Assembly: GCA_900617975.1 (NCBI GenBank)
Contig: UZAE01000190.1
Span: forward strand, 1-31,141
Length of the DNA: 31,141 nucleotides
Reading direction: 5' to 3'
From: Rodentolepis nana
Lineage: Eukaryota; Platyhelminthes; Cestoda; Cyclophyllidea; Hymenolepididae
The position numbers and the translations under genes were made by a program. Each line of letters opens with the position of its first letter. The stretch's first letter is position 1. The notes beneath the pieces were generated by a model, which was given only the letters and a program-made list of their open reading frames with translations, ran no database searches and was not told where the DNA came from. Of the stretch, positions 1 through 10,896 are shown in pieces.

Positions 1-144
1 CCCCCCACCTCCTTGAAAATCGCAATAATCTCCAGGCCCTTTTTACAATTCCATCAGTTTCAATGTTTATATAACCTCCGAACACCCTAGATCTTCAAAC
101 TCTGTCTTATTATACATTACGCGTTATGTTATTTCTGAATTTCA
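1..144. other. unassigned flank
   Basis: This short AT-rich stretch lies before the first SINE-like copy. I see no coding or RNA signal in it. Confidence 0.4.
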
Positions 145-441
145 GGGGGTGTGTGATAGACTTACCTCCACGTGATGCACCCTGGGCAACGTATATTCAT
201 ACGGCAAAAAGTCTATTAACTGGCAGTTGACTTCTCACTTCAAACTACCATCACCTCACTGTATGTCATATTCCACCACTTACACATTACTCGCCTCACC
301 CTTTTTCTACCTTTGTGTCTGTCTCTTTTACATCTTTGAAACACTCTTCTGTCCCCCCACCTCTCTCGACTATTTTTCACTTTGATGTTCCTTCCCCTCT
401 GTAACGCCTGAAGTCAACTAAAGGGCTAATGATAACTATCA
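145..441 (+). mobile_element. SINE-like retroposon, copy A
   Basis: This copy starts with the family 5' end (GGGGTGTGTGATAGACTTACC), runs through the conserved block CACCCTGGGCAACGTATA and ends at GGGCTAATGATAACTATCA. The usual 3' tail is replaced by a TA-rich stretch. It lies in the same direction as the copies at 9377, 12871 and 24373. I see no clear target-site duplication. It contains the internal inverted pair AGTTGACTTC / GAAGTCAACT that most copies share. It is non-coding. Confidence 0.85.
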
Positions 442-3400
442 TATATAACTATATATATGGGGTGCTGTGAATAAAGACACTAATAACCGTAGCAGTACCA
501 CAAGGTTGGAGGGAACGAAACAGTTTTGTGAGATCTTCCAAGGTGCGGTGTAAAGGCACCCCACTCCAAGTTTCAAGGCGTGGTCGTGGCTGTAATAGAA
601 GCCAACAACGATTGTTTTGAATTAAACTCTTTTGTATTTATCGACCACTTTTAAATTTATTGATGAAACTGCTAAATTTATCCCAAGCACACTGACGCTT
701 TCTGTTGAATAAAAGAAACTTGTTTTTCAAGAAAATTAAATAATGAATTTATTTTCGATTAATTATTAACTTTGGATATTTTGTCAAATGTGGTAACTTT
801 AAGGGCGATCCCATGAATAGTTCTTGTAGACTCCTGAAGGTACTATTTTATTCATAATCTCTGACAATTTTACGATGTCGTAGGTTCTCAAGAAACAGTG
901 GATTACAAAACTCTCTGCAAAAATGATTAATATTCTGATCAGAGAACTAAATGCTTTTTCTGCAAAAAATCTGAAGATAAACATCACTTGACGTTGCTAA
1001 CGTGTTCAAAATTCCATGTTTCTCTAGACTGTCCAAAAAATTCTACATAATCTCCATTTAAACTTTAGGTCGGGCGACTAATGATGGTATGACTTTACAT
1101 TGATCACTCACGCACTCCATGAGATCCCACATGCTTAAATTTGTACCAGCATGACGTGTCGCCAAGACTACGTAGCAAACGCAGCAATAGGCCCTTATAT
1201 TGTGTCCGTTTGATCACCAGACAAATCAAATCAGAACTCTAAAATCTATCACCGAGATTTAGTATTGGTTATTTTGACCACATTCGAGCTTGGCCCATGG
1301 TCGTTTGCCGTCCCAAGCGATCGATACCAGCGTGAGACAAATGCTAAGAACCTGGAGAAATGAGTCCCACTAAATCCGTTTTTTTAACTTCCTGAGGTCA
1401 ATATCAAGGGCGGTTGCATAAAATACGTGCGAGGCTAAACAGACAAACATTATGTTCCCTCATACCAAAGTCCCATGGGCTTACATTGAATCATTCTTGC
1501 CGTACCATCCAAGGAACCACTTTTATTGTTCTTCTGGATTAATTTCAACGGATCTCTTGGGGTAAGCACATCAAATCCGCCACAATCGGATATTCCAGAT
1601 ACTCACCGATCGGGTGGTGCTAAAAGCTTATGTGTCCAGAAATGTCACTTTGTTCACCTCACGATTTGGCAGCTTTATTCGTAGGCAAAATAGCCCCCCC
1701 CCCCTCCATACACTTCTCCAAATCTCAACTCTTTGACGATGTGAAAAGGCAGCGTATCTTCTGCCCTACAAATGAACTCAACGTTGATCCACCTTAATGC
1801 ATGCGACTACCACCTTGGAATCTCGCAAACCATGAGATCCAATGCAATCATCGACCCAATTACCACTCCGAACGCTTCCAAAGATATTGAGGAAGATTCA
1901 ATGCAGTTCTAGTGTTTAGAGAACCAACTTCAGGCTGGAGGCGCTGGAATCAATCAATACTCATTGTTAAAGAAAATTGAATCAACAACTTATTATTAAT
2001 TATTTAAAAAATGCGGTCAATTTTAAATGTGCTAAACAGCAGGATCGTTAGACTCTAACACTCTTTTTGTAAAGTCTTCATTTAAGGCAGTTAAATGTCT
2101 GCATTAAATTCGGTGATCTGTAATTATAAGGACATGTAGGCGCACTGGAAACTTACTAATCAGCTCAATTTTCTAACTAATTATTGAAACATCTACATAA
2201 GGAGCTTAATATCAAATGGTCACGTTTGACATAGGATAGCACTTACTAATCTAATGATCTTGCGATATAGCGACCGTTTGGCTATTTGCTTCATGACTCT
2301 ATTCCGATATACAAACAAGATGCACCCGAAGACAAGTGGAAGTCAATAGAGTCGAGTGTCTCAAAGGCGGTTAAAGTATCACTAATTAAGATTTAAGGGT
2401 CTTTATTAGCCAATTTCGTAAGCCTAGAAGTGAGCAATAACTTCTTCCTAAAGATGAGAGGAACTGGAGTACGAGATGAACCATTTGGAAATTGGACGAC
2501 CGCAGATAATGGAAAAGGGAAAGGGGTTGAAGGTATGGAGTAGGAAAAAGAACAAGGTCACTGCTCTAAGCTGCGTTCTTGACAGCGGCATCGCGTATAA
2601 AGACCAAAATAAAATAAGTTCAGAGAGGCTATCTGTTTTGTCTCCTCCATGAGTCAAGGCCGAGCAAACCGATGAGTAAGTGTGCACAGGTACTACAGGG
2701 TTCATTGTAAGGCCAGACACTGAAAGCCGGAATACCATAGGCTTAATATTTGAGAATAAATTGTACAAGTGGTTCTTATAATTATAGGAATTAATCGATA
2801 TAAGCTAATAATTACACTCAAAAGCAAAACCAAAGCTATCACTCCAAAGGTTTGATATTCTTGAAACAATTAATTCTGAATCAAAGCAGGTAAGCACTGT
2901 AATATGTTATTACTCAAATGTAACATTTTCTCTTATTCTATAGGATTTCATGATTTTCAATATGTGTGAAGGCGCGTGTACTTCCGTTTGACTAGATAGG
3001 TTGCGGATCTACTTATAACAAAGTTGCGGCTCATAATGAAATGTAAATTTCCACACTTTTAATTAAACCATCAAAGTAAGCCAAATCTAGAGGGCAGACA
3101 GAGGTCAATATACTGGTATAAACAACAACCCTGCTCGAGGAAGTTTCGCAAACCGTTTGGATCCAGCTAAGGCCCTGTCTGAGTAAAGGTTGGACCGATG
3201 GGGAAGTCGATATGGAAGCTCAGTGTGGTCACTGGCCTAGTCAGATTGCATATTTATTGGTCACTGCTCCCTATGTTGGGGCTTCAAGAACGCAAAGTGC
3301 AACACCTGCCTCCTGTGTGCCCTTTATGGACATTGGACATGATAGGATATCTCCCACATCTTACAAATTTTACTTCGCTTTATCTATTTGACATTCCTTA

Positions 3401-3504
3401 ATAAGGTTCAATTTACACCACTCTATCTACACCGGCCGTCAAAGGAGTAGACTAATCACTGTGATGATTAGTCAGCCAACATTTATCAGAACTTCCAAAG
3501 CCCT

Positions 3505-3523
3505 CCCCCCCCCCCCCCCCCCC
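3505..3523. repeat. poly(C) tract, 19 C
   Basis: An uninterrupted run of 19 C followed by TCCCC, one of the two longest G/C homopolymers in the window. It is likely to vary in length and to cause polymerase slippage. On the opposite strand it could form a G-quadruplex. Confidence 0.95.
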
Positions 3524-3659
3524 TCCCCATAACTATATATTTTAAATGAAAAACCACTCGTCAGAGTCCTCACGTCCACCCAATGCCGTCATCGTGGAGC
3601 GCACAACACTACCGTGGTTGAACAAGGAAATCTTATGCGCACCGAGTCATCTGTCACGT

Positions 3660-3683
3660 GGGGGGTGGGGGGTGGGGGGGGGG
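3660..3683. repeat. G-rich tract
   Basis: Runs of 7, 6 and 10 G separated by single T. Three long G-runs in 24 bases can support G-quadruplex formation on the plus strand. It lies about 140 bp from the C tract, with the opposite strand bias. Confidence 0.9.
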
Positions 3684-3877
3684 CAAGTGCGGCGTGAGTG
3701 CAGAGACCGCCCTGCTAACCACCAGTCAGTTGCCACTGTATTGTTAACAAGCCCTTTATTGTACTGTGGTGACTAGGCTATGTGGCAGTGGCACGCACTA
3801 TATCCTCTCTTTTCTTGATACTATTGAAGGAGTTTACCCAATTTCGGAGTAATTTAATGCAAGAGAATTTTACCATA

Positions 3878-4191
3878 TTTCTTTATATCAAAAGGCAGGC
3901 GTTTTGACGGTTATCATAAGCCTTTTAGTTGACTTCAGGCGTCACAGAGGGGAAGGAACATCAAAGTGAAAAAAAGTCGAGAGGGAAGGGAGAGGAACAG
4001 AAGAGGGTTTCAAAGATGTAAAAGGGACAGACACAAAGGTAGAGAAAAGGTGAGGTGAGTACTGTGGAAGTAGTCGAATTTGACATACAGTGGGGTGATG
4101 GTAGTTTGAAGTGAGAAGTCAACTACTGATTGATAGATATTTTTGCCGTATGAATAAACGTTGCCCAGGGTGCACCAAGTGGAGGTGAGTC
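3878..4191 (-). mobile_element. SINE-like retroposon, copy B
   Basis: This is the same family in reverse orientation. The A/T-rich 3' tail is at the left (TTTATATCAAAAGGCAGGCG), then the GTTGACTTCAGGC block, and the 5' part (GTTGCCCAGGGTGCACC) is at the right. It breaks off shortly after GTGGAGGTGAGTC, so the 5'-most bases are lost or diverged. I found no clear target-site duplication. Confidence 0.85.
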
Positions 4192-7100
4192 AGGGTTTAT
4201 GTGTGCAACATCCACCGCACATCACTCATTCAGCTTCATCTTCCATTTCAATTGGAGGGGTCTAGATCTACGACTGTTCTGATGGCTTGTTTAGTTGGCA
4301 AAAGCAACTTGTTGGGCATTTGATGATATTAAAACTAATTAGAAGGTTATCTGTTGAAATATTTATAGTAGCAAATTAGAATACTTACAAGTAATTACAA
4401 CTTTCTTTCTGGAAAGATATCTCACAACCTTTACGGAAGTTTATTTGGAAGCCAATCTATTCTCCCCTAATTTTAGCTGCTTTGATTTTGTATCTCCCTT
4501 TTAATATTTAACAAAATCTCCTTGGTTCAGGCAAATAAAGTAAGAAAAGCATTTCCCAGCCAGAATTTTGTGAAGAAAGGAAATATTCATTCGAACATTG
4601 TACTGTTGAAAAAATTGGGAATTTACTTTAGGCTACCTTAGCAAATGTAGAGAATAACCCATGAAAACACATCTGACGCCCAAGTGTTTGTTACGTATTT
4701 AAAAAGACCCTTAACGCATAACTTCATAATTCCCTGCTTAGCAATCATTAACCAGCTAATAGCAATATGTGGAAACACAAAACGAGTTTATAACAACAGA
4801 GGCTAATTAATGGGAAAGTAATTCTCTTTCATGAAGAAGAGTTTCAACTTGTAAACGCTTCTAGGCAAAACAACCAACTGTTTTGTAGAATGTGGTCTGA
4901 AAACTCTTCATCTTTTTATAATAAAGCTGACCACCGATATTCCTTTCAATGCAATTATGAGCTCAAATTTACATTGTTAAAAGCAAATTTCTCCGAAATG
5001 CAAAGCCTTCCAATTTATCGACATGAGACTTATTTGGCGTCAATTTTCCATGGGAAAGTAATGCTTTCAACGACGCAACGCACACCGGAGGAACAATGAA
5101 GGTGAGTGTTGTTGGAACTAATTCAAGGTACACATGAGCCCTCATTAATTCTATACTTTCGCTTTTTTGATGAAGAGGTATCTAACTTAACTTAATTCTC
5201 AAACACATCCTCTCGTGTTGAGATTGATTGCCTTTCTCTGTTTTGAATTAATATTGCAAATAGGAGCAGGAAGTTTTCAAAAACTCCTCCACTATTGACA
5301 ATGGTTCCAAGTCCTTTCTAACCGGGGATTTTTAATAACTTCATTTTTGCCTTTCGAAAATCCTTGAACTACTTTGGATATCTCCTGGGAACATCTGTTT
5401 ACAACGCTATTACTAGTGGTTGTGTGTTAGGTGAGTGCACTTCGGTTATATTGGAAGGGAGTTCGGAGGAGGGGGGAGGTTGGGGGGGGGGGGGGGGACT
5501 GAATGATTAATAGGCTACCGGCCATTTAAATGGTAGTACAAATTTTCCTACTCATTTCGAGGATCGGTTCATGATTTAAATAATTTTGAAATGAATTTCA
5601 GAGAGTTTATCATCAAGTCAAATGTGATCTATGGTTCAAAATCATTTCAAACCCGAGTCAATAAAAGCACACCATCTTGTTATAAGAGTTCAGCTAATCG
5701 TCACACAAAAATGAGGTTTCGTCAAAATTCTAAGTCTGAACTAAAAGTATGACCAACCTCTGCCAGCCTGAAAGTCAACTTCTAATACGAATAAAAGTGC
5801 TTGAAATTCATATAGGTAAAGATAGTTAAGATCTCTGCTTACACCACTGTTGAACTTTTAATTAGTGACTTGTGGTAACAACAAGAGCGGTAAATTTAAA
5901 CCTCGCCAGAAAATAATCGATTTGCTTCTAAAGGAATGAGTAGTATAAAACTACCTAAAATTTTTGGTGGCATAATCGAATTAAAGCGAGTGACATTTGA
6001 AGCTTTTTGGTGGAAGCAGAATAATCTTCTGCGGATAGTATTCCTCCTTGTCTGGACTGCCGACTGGATTGAAGAAGAAACTTAGAGTAGCTGAAATTTT
6101 TTAATAATCCAATTGCATTGTTCAGTATAATTCCTGAAACCCATTTCGGGTTTGGCTCTGAACAAGCTTTCTGGCTTGTGGTGCATAAAGAAGACAACAT
6201 TCATTAGTACAGCACTTATGGCCAGTATAATGAGGATAATTATGAATACCAGTAAACGAGTTATTCACTCCACTGTCGTCTAATTGTAACTACTACAAGC
6301 CACTGTTGAAGTGTTAACTGCAATGGACCACCTCTGGGCGTAAATAGCGTCGGTTGTCTTTAGAAAGCATAGTCAAAGCCCGGTTTAAATATCTCGCGCG
6401 ATAGAAGACCATTTATTAGCACAAATCAGCCGCAATATGAGTGCGTGGGTGTTGGAACAGCATTGTAAGGAGTTGTATTTTGCGGTGAGCAATAGTGTGA
6501 TTTGTGTACACAGTGAACTGACTAATTTCACCGATGAGAGAATAGCCCCTTGATGTACACCAGAAGGAGAGGGAGGATGAATGTGTTAGCGCTCACTTTG
6601 AAGGGTGGCAAACAGAGCAAAGGTGAACTACAGTTGCAATTAAAGGAATAATCAAGGCCTTCGTCGTGAAACCGGCGCAAATAGGGGCAATATAATATTG
6701 ATAAACACTCCAGTACAACTGCACGCTAAAAGTTTCTAACTGAGGTGATTTCTATGACTGAGCATAATTGCTGACAACTGCTCTGGTTAATAAGGAGCTA
6801 TTTTAAAGATACATGAGCAATCCACATGCACTGAGGTAAGCGATGACCTTATTAGTGTCTAGAAAACTGGTGATCAAACCACCGACCCACACATGGGCTT
6901 AATTGTTTTAAGTGTCACCTCTCTAGGCGCAGCCTATTAAAGAACACAAATAATCAGGTGACGAAATAGTATAAATTCTCAAATATATACAATGCTGTCA
7001 ATTCCAAATAGATGAGAGAAGCATTCGCCTTCCATAACCTCAAATAAATATTAGCATGATGTAGTAATAAGTATTCTCATGCGTCAAATCGGATGTCAGG

Positions 7101-9376
7101 ATATCAATGCTCACCATGCACTCCAATAAAGCCATGGGAATGGTCATCTGACCCTGTTTATTTCTGGTCAACAACGGAACGATTGAATTTGAATTTACCA
7201 TTAGTCTTGTGAAGAAAAACATCGCTGTTTTTTTCAATTGTAGGATTTTATGGAAAATGAGTTTGATTAATTGACAGAATGAAAAATTGACGTTTATTTG
7301 AAGGGGAAAAATACGATTAACGAAAACAATAAGCCCTTTCTCGTTGGTAAAGAGGTGTGTGAACTTGACAACCCACGTTGACTCACGTAGCACGTTGAGT
7401 CACTCTCTCATAAGGGCAAGTTTGATCCTGGTAAAAATGCCGATTTAAGTATTTTCATCTGCCCCCACATTAAGAACAAAGTGATTCATGAGAAGTTGAT
7501 GACAGGTCAAATATCTTTGAGGCGGGGGGGGGGGAAGAGGGAGAGAGTATCAATGTATTGTCAGCCTTCAAGAATGTTTGTTTTGAAGAAACCTGCTGTC
7601 TATTGCCTTATCAAGCCACAGCGATTTTTTTCTCGATTTACACAGGTACATGCAAGGATTTGTCTGCTGTAATATTCGTGACTTTTGCACTCCTCATGAA
7701 GCCATTCACAGCCGTATAAGCCAGGTTGATACTTAATCCTTTAACGCTAGAATTTCTTTTGAAAAATGCACCAAAGGCACTCACTCGTGTCTCTCAACAG
7801 ACTAATGCCGCCGACATGATGAGTTTTGGTGGTAGCGGGCAAAGGCTAAAGACACGTATTGAACATGTTCCAAAAGACATTAGTAGTGCTTTCTATTACG
7901 AGTCTAGTACCAATGAAGTCTATTTTGAAAGAGGATCGTACTGTTCTGCAGGGCAAATTTTGGCATATGGGCATATTGAGAATTTGCATTCATTCTAAAC
8001 TTAAAGTATCTCTTCTCCTAAGTGAAATTATTTTAAAATTAGGCCCCTTCGCTCCCACATGAAACCAACTGACTTCCTGAGGGTAAAAATATGTAAGTGT
8101 CTATATTGAGGAGATAAATCAGGAGTTGTGCTGGACAGGCACGCCATTAACGACTGCAAATAAGAAAGGAGAGGTGATAGGGACAGAAGGAGGATGTTGG
8201 AAGGAGTAGAAAGTATTAAGCGAGTATTAAGTGAGTAACAGGCCAATAGGATACCTGGTGATATAGAGATTTCGCCCTTGTTTTTCAACAACATCTATAA
8301 CAGCGGTATCAGTCTGCGAGCGTGAAGCCCACATAAAGCGACTTGACAGGCTTACTAGAAAGTGGGCTACAGGTTTACCTATAAATGTAGTGATGGGGTT
8401 TATCTGTCTGTAATAGGCTTCATTACTAAATTCCCTCGAAGAGAGAGTAGTATAGCACTTCATGTCATGGCATTATCAATTTCTCATCACTCCTAGCGAT
8501 GGACCGTTTTCACCTAGTTTTCCGAATTCCCTCTTACCTAAGTCAGTATACTCAATTCTCCTACACTCGTTTCTTCCTTTCACATACTCAGCGTATTATG
8601 AGCATCTTCATCATATTCTCCATTTTCTTTCACCTTGGAAGCCATCAGATTCATCTGGTCTTTAATAATAAGCAGATTGTAAGCTCCAACTAATTTAAAA
8701 GACTTCAATTTGAGGCGGTGGTTACCGTATGATGGGGTAATATTTAAGTGATTAGAGGCATATTTTAAACATCAAAGAGTTTAAATAACTCAATCTACCT
8801 CTTTTAAGTATCCGTCATAAAAACATGTCTTACTCACTAACCAACTTCAACTCTGCCTTGCTCGGCATTGATGCAACAATGTAGGAGGTAACTGGTAGCT
8901 TAGTAGTGCAGAAAAGTGAACATACATGTGTGTGAATTTATTCTAAAGGCTTTGAAATTTCAGATACCTGTCCTCAATCCTCATCTAGTGGTGGTCAAAT
9001 AAAAAGCTATACTCCTACAGTGCTATTGACGCATTCACCGATGTAGGTAAAAATGAACCCCCCCCCCCCCACAACAAATGCACAGATTTAAATTGATCCA
9101 TATGGTAGGTAATGCAGTAAGTATTAGCAGAGAGAAAGGTAAAAAAATGTCAAACTTCTTCGCTGAGGTGCGGATGATCTTAACATGCTTTGGTGACTAT
9201 GCAGTAGTGAATATCATCTCTCCAAGCCATTAAGCGATTAAAGCCTCCCAGCATACCTCAAATAGCCAATAGAAATTGTAGTTATTACGTTACCCGATAG
9301 GTGTCGACTCCGAACTATAAAAGTGTATTTGTGCGCATTGACACACAGGCCTTCTAAAAACCGAAATCACACTCAC
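4192..9376. other. no gene recognised (5.2 kb)
   Basis: The longest open frames are a 117-residue minus-strand frame (7040-7393) and a 90-residue plus-strand frame (7726-7998). Neither shows a family motif or convincing splice sites. G/C homopolymers occur at 5482-5497 (16 G), 7524-7534 (11 G) and 9058-9070 (13 C). I see no tRNA, rRNA or further transposon signature. Confidence 0.5.
5482..5497. repeat. poly(G) tract, 16 G
   Basis: Sixteen consecutive G, preceded by a GAGGAGGGGGGAGG segment, so the G-rich stretch spans about 5466-5497. It is a simple-sequence tract in non-coding DNA. Confidence 0.95.
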
Positions 9377-9678
9377 GGGGGTTAGTGATAGACTTACCTC
9401 CACTTGGTGCACACCCTGGGCAACGTCAGTTGATTTCTGACTTCAAATTACCACGACTCGACTGTATGTTATATTCCACCTCTTTCACAGTACTCACCTC
9501 ACTTTACCTTTTCCTCTACCTTTGTGTCTGTCTCTTTTACATCTGTGATTTACTCTTCTGTACCCCCGCACCCACTCGACTTTTTTCACTTTGATGTTCC
9601 TTCCCCTCTGTGAAGCCCAAAGTCAACTAAAGGGCTAATGATAACTACCATAAAGTCTGCCATTTGATGTAAATAAAG
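9377..9678 (+). mobile_element. SINE-like retroposon, copy C
   Basis: The family 5' end GGGGGTTAGTGATAGACTTACC leads to a 3' tail CATTTGATGTAAATAAA. An internal deletion removes roughly 30 bp between GGCAACGT and CAGTTGA, which takes out the ATACGGCAAAAAGTC block found in the other copies. ACTCAC abuts the 5' end (9371-9376) and recurs just past the tail (9685-9690). This is at best a weak remnant of a target-site duplication. Confidence 0.87.
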
Positions 9679-10789
9679 GCAATTACTCACAAATGCCATA
9701 ATCGGACAATCCCCATAAATATGCCTTATCTTATATTTATTACTAGCGTCTCCCCCCCCCCTCCCCTTAAATTTCAATTTCCGCTTTCTGCTCCAGCAAG
9801 TGTGACTCTAGTTAACTCCTGGTCTACCCATTTGGGAAACGTTGTTGTTTGTTGTCAGCCTTAAGGAAAAGTATCGGTTCTGTTAAGGAGCAACTAACTT
9901 TAATGTGGTGGAGATTACTGCATAGTACAGTCTCCGAGTTAATTAAAGAACAGCAATGACGCTTTTAACACGTAAAGCACTGGAGATTCGCTGGTTTGAG
10001 AGAGGTTCACGCTTTACTGGAACTAACTAGAGAGCGGTCGACCATCCAAAACACTGAATGTGTATCGTAAAGCACCTACCTTATGGCCTCTAGCTTGGCA
10101 GACATGCAAGTTGATTAAGGCGCTTACGATTCCACCCGTGGTATGATGGAAGTTACCGACGTCTCACGTTCTAAAGCACTACTACTACTCAGAAGAAAAA
10201 GTTCAACCTGTTCCAATACCTTATCACAAATACCCTCCAAACCAAAGCAATGGAAAACTTAACATTTAGCATACATTTTCAAGATCAGCGTTTATATTAT
10301 AACAGTAGTATTAGAGTAGTGGGAATTAAGTATTAATGCTTAAAGAGAAAGATATAGATGGAAAAAGGCGCGTAGTAGCACCTTATATAAAGCACAATTG
10401 TCACACACGCACACAGAGGAGGAAGAAGGGAAGGGGAAGGAGAAAGAGAGAATAAGGAAGCAAGATGGAACCCCAAGCAAAGGGAGAAATGGGGGATCGA
10501 GATAGGGCCGTGGTGAAAAAGAAAGTTAAGGAGTAAGGGCACAACACAAAATGGGGAAATCTGCTGTACGTCTACGTCAAACATTGGAATGAATGAGAGA
10601 AGAGGGAGAGAGAGAGCGCGCGGGTATTGAAAAACGTCTTAGTTTCATCACAATCGGTTGGAGAAAGGGAGGTGAGGGGGTGGGAACAGGTGAATCTGGG
10701 AAGGCAGAGAGAAGATTGACTAGGAGATCGAAAGATATAAGGTGAGTATTGAACCTCTTCTCCTATCTTACTTCCAATATCTTGTCTGC
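9679..10789. other. region downstream of PACSIN stop; probable 3' UTR at its right end
   Basis: This is the expected 3' UTR and flank of PACSIN (minus strand). No AATAAA on the minus strand is present between 10261 and the stop, so the poly(A) site uses a variant signal, lies further away, or follows a 3' UTR intron. The stretch 10410-10470 is strongly purine-rich on the plus strand, hence C/U-rich in the sense RNA. A 10-C run lies at 9752-9761. No other gene is seen. Confidence 0.4.
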
Positions 10790-10896
10790 CTAGAGAACTT
10801 GTACGTAGTTGGCTGGGTAAAGTCCGACTCGACCATCCTTTCGACCCTTACACCAACCTTGCTCATCCTCATCTTCCAACTTTTCAAACAGGTCAC
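10790..10896 (-). CDS. PACSIN: PACSIN terminal exon 11: second half of SH3
   Basis: 107 nt, with acceptor ttcttgttcag. It reads [19 protein letters not shown], then [15 protein letters not shown] and TAG. The Trp, Pro and Tyr that line the SH3 proline-peptide pocket (W in EQGW, P and Y in YPANY) are all present, so ligand binding should be intact. The protein ends directly after the SH3, as in other PACSINs. Confidence 0.96.

Larger units (their letters stand above)
442..3877. other. no gene recognised (3.4 kb)
   Basis: The open frames here are 106 residues or shorter, with no family resemblance and no consistent splice context. Notable contents are an 11-C run at 1694-1704, a 19-C run at 3505-3523 and a G-rich tract at 3660-3683. 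I see no RNA gene. The stretch probably lies beyond the PACSIN 3' end, but an exon of a gene extending in from the left cannot be excluded. Confidence 0.5.

Noticed and set aside
145..441. Classification of the 300-bp repeat as a MITE.
   Set aside because: There are no terminal inverted repeats at the outer ends; 14-15 bp target duplications, an A/T-rich tail and 5' truncation point to retrotransposition.
2448..2768. Minus-strand 106-residue frame, considered as a gene or retroelement fragment.
   Set aside because: No reverse transcriptase, protease or other motif and no supporting repeats.
7040..7393. Minus-strand 117-residue frame.
   Set aside because: No recognisable domain, low-complexity composition and no flanking exons; most likely chance.
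7726..7998. Plus-strand 90-residue frame with balanced composition, considered as an exon.
   Set aside because: No acceptor/donor pair in phase with a neighbour and no family resemblance; kept only as an unexplained frame.
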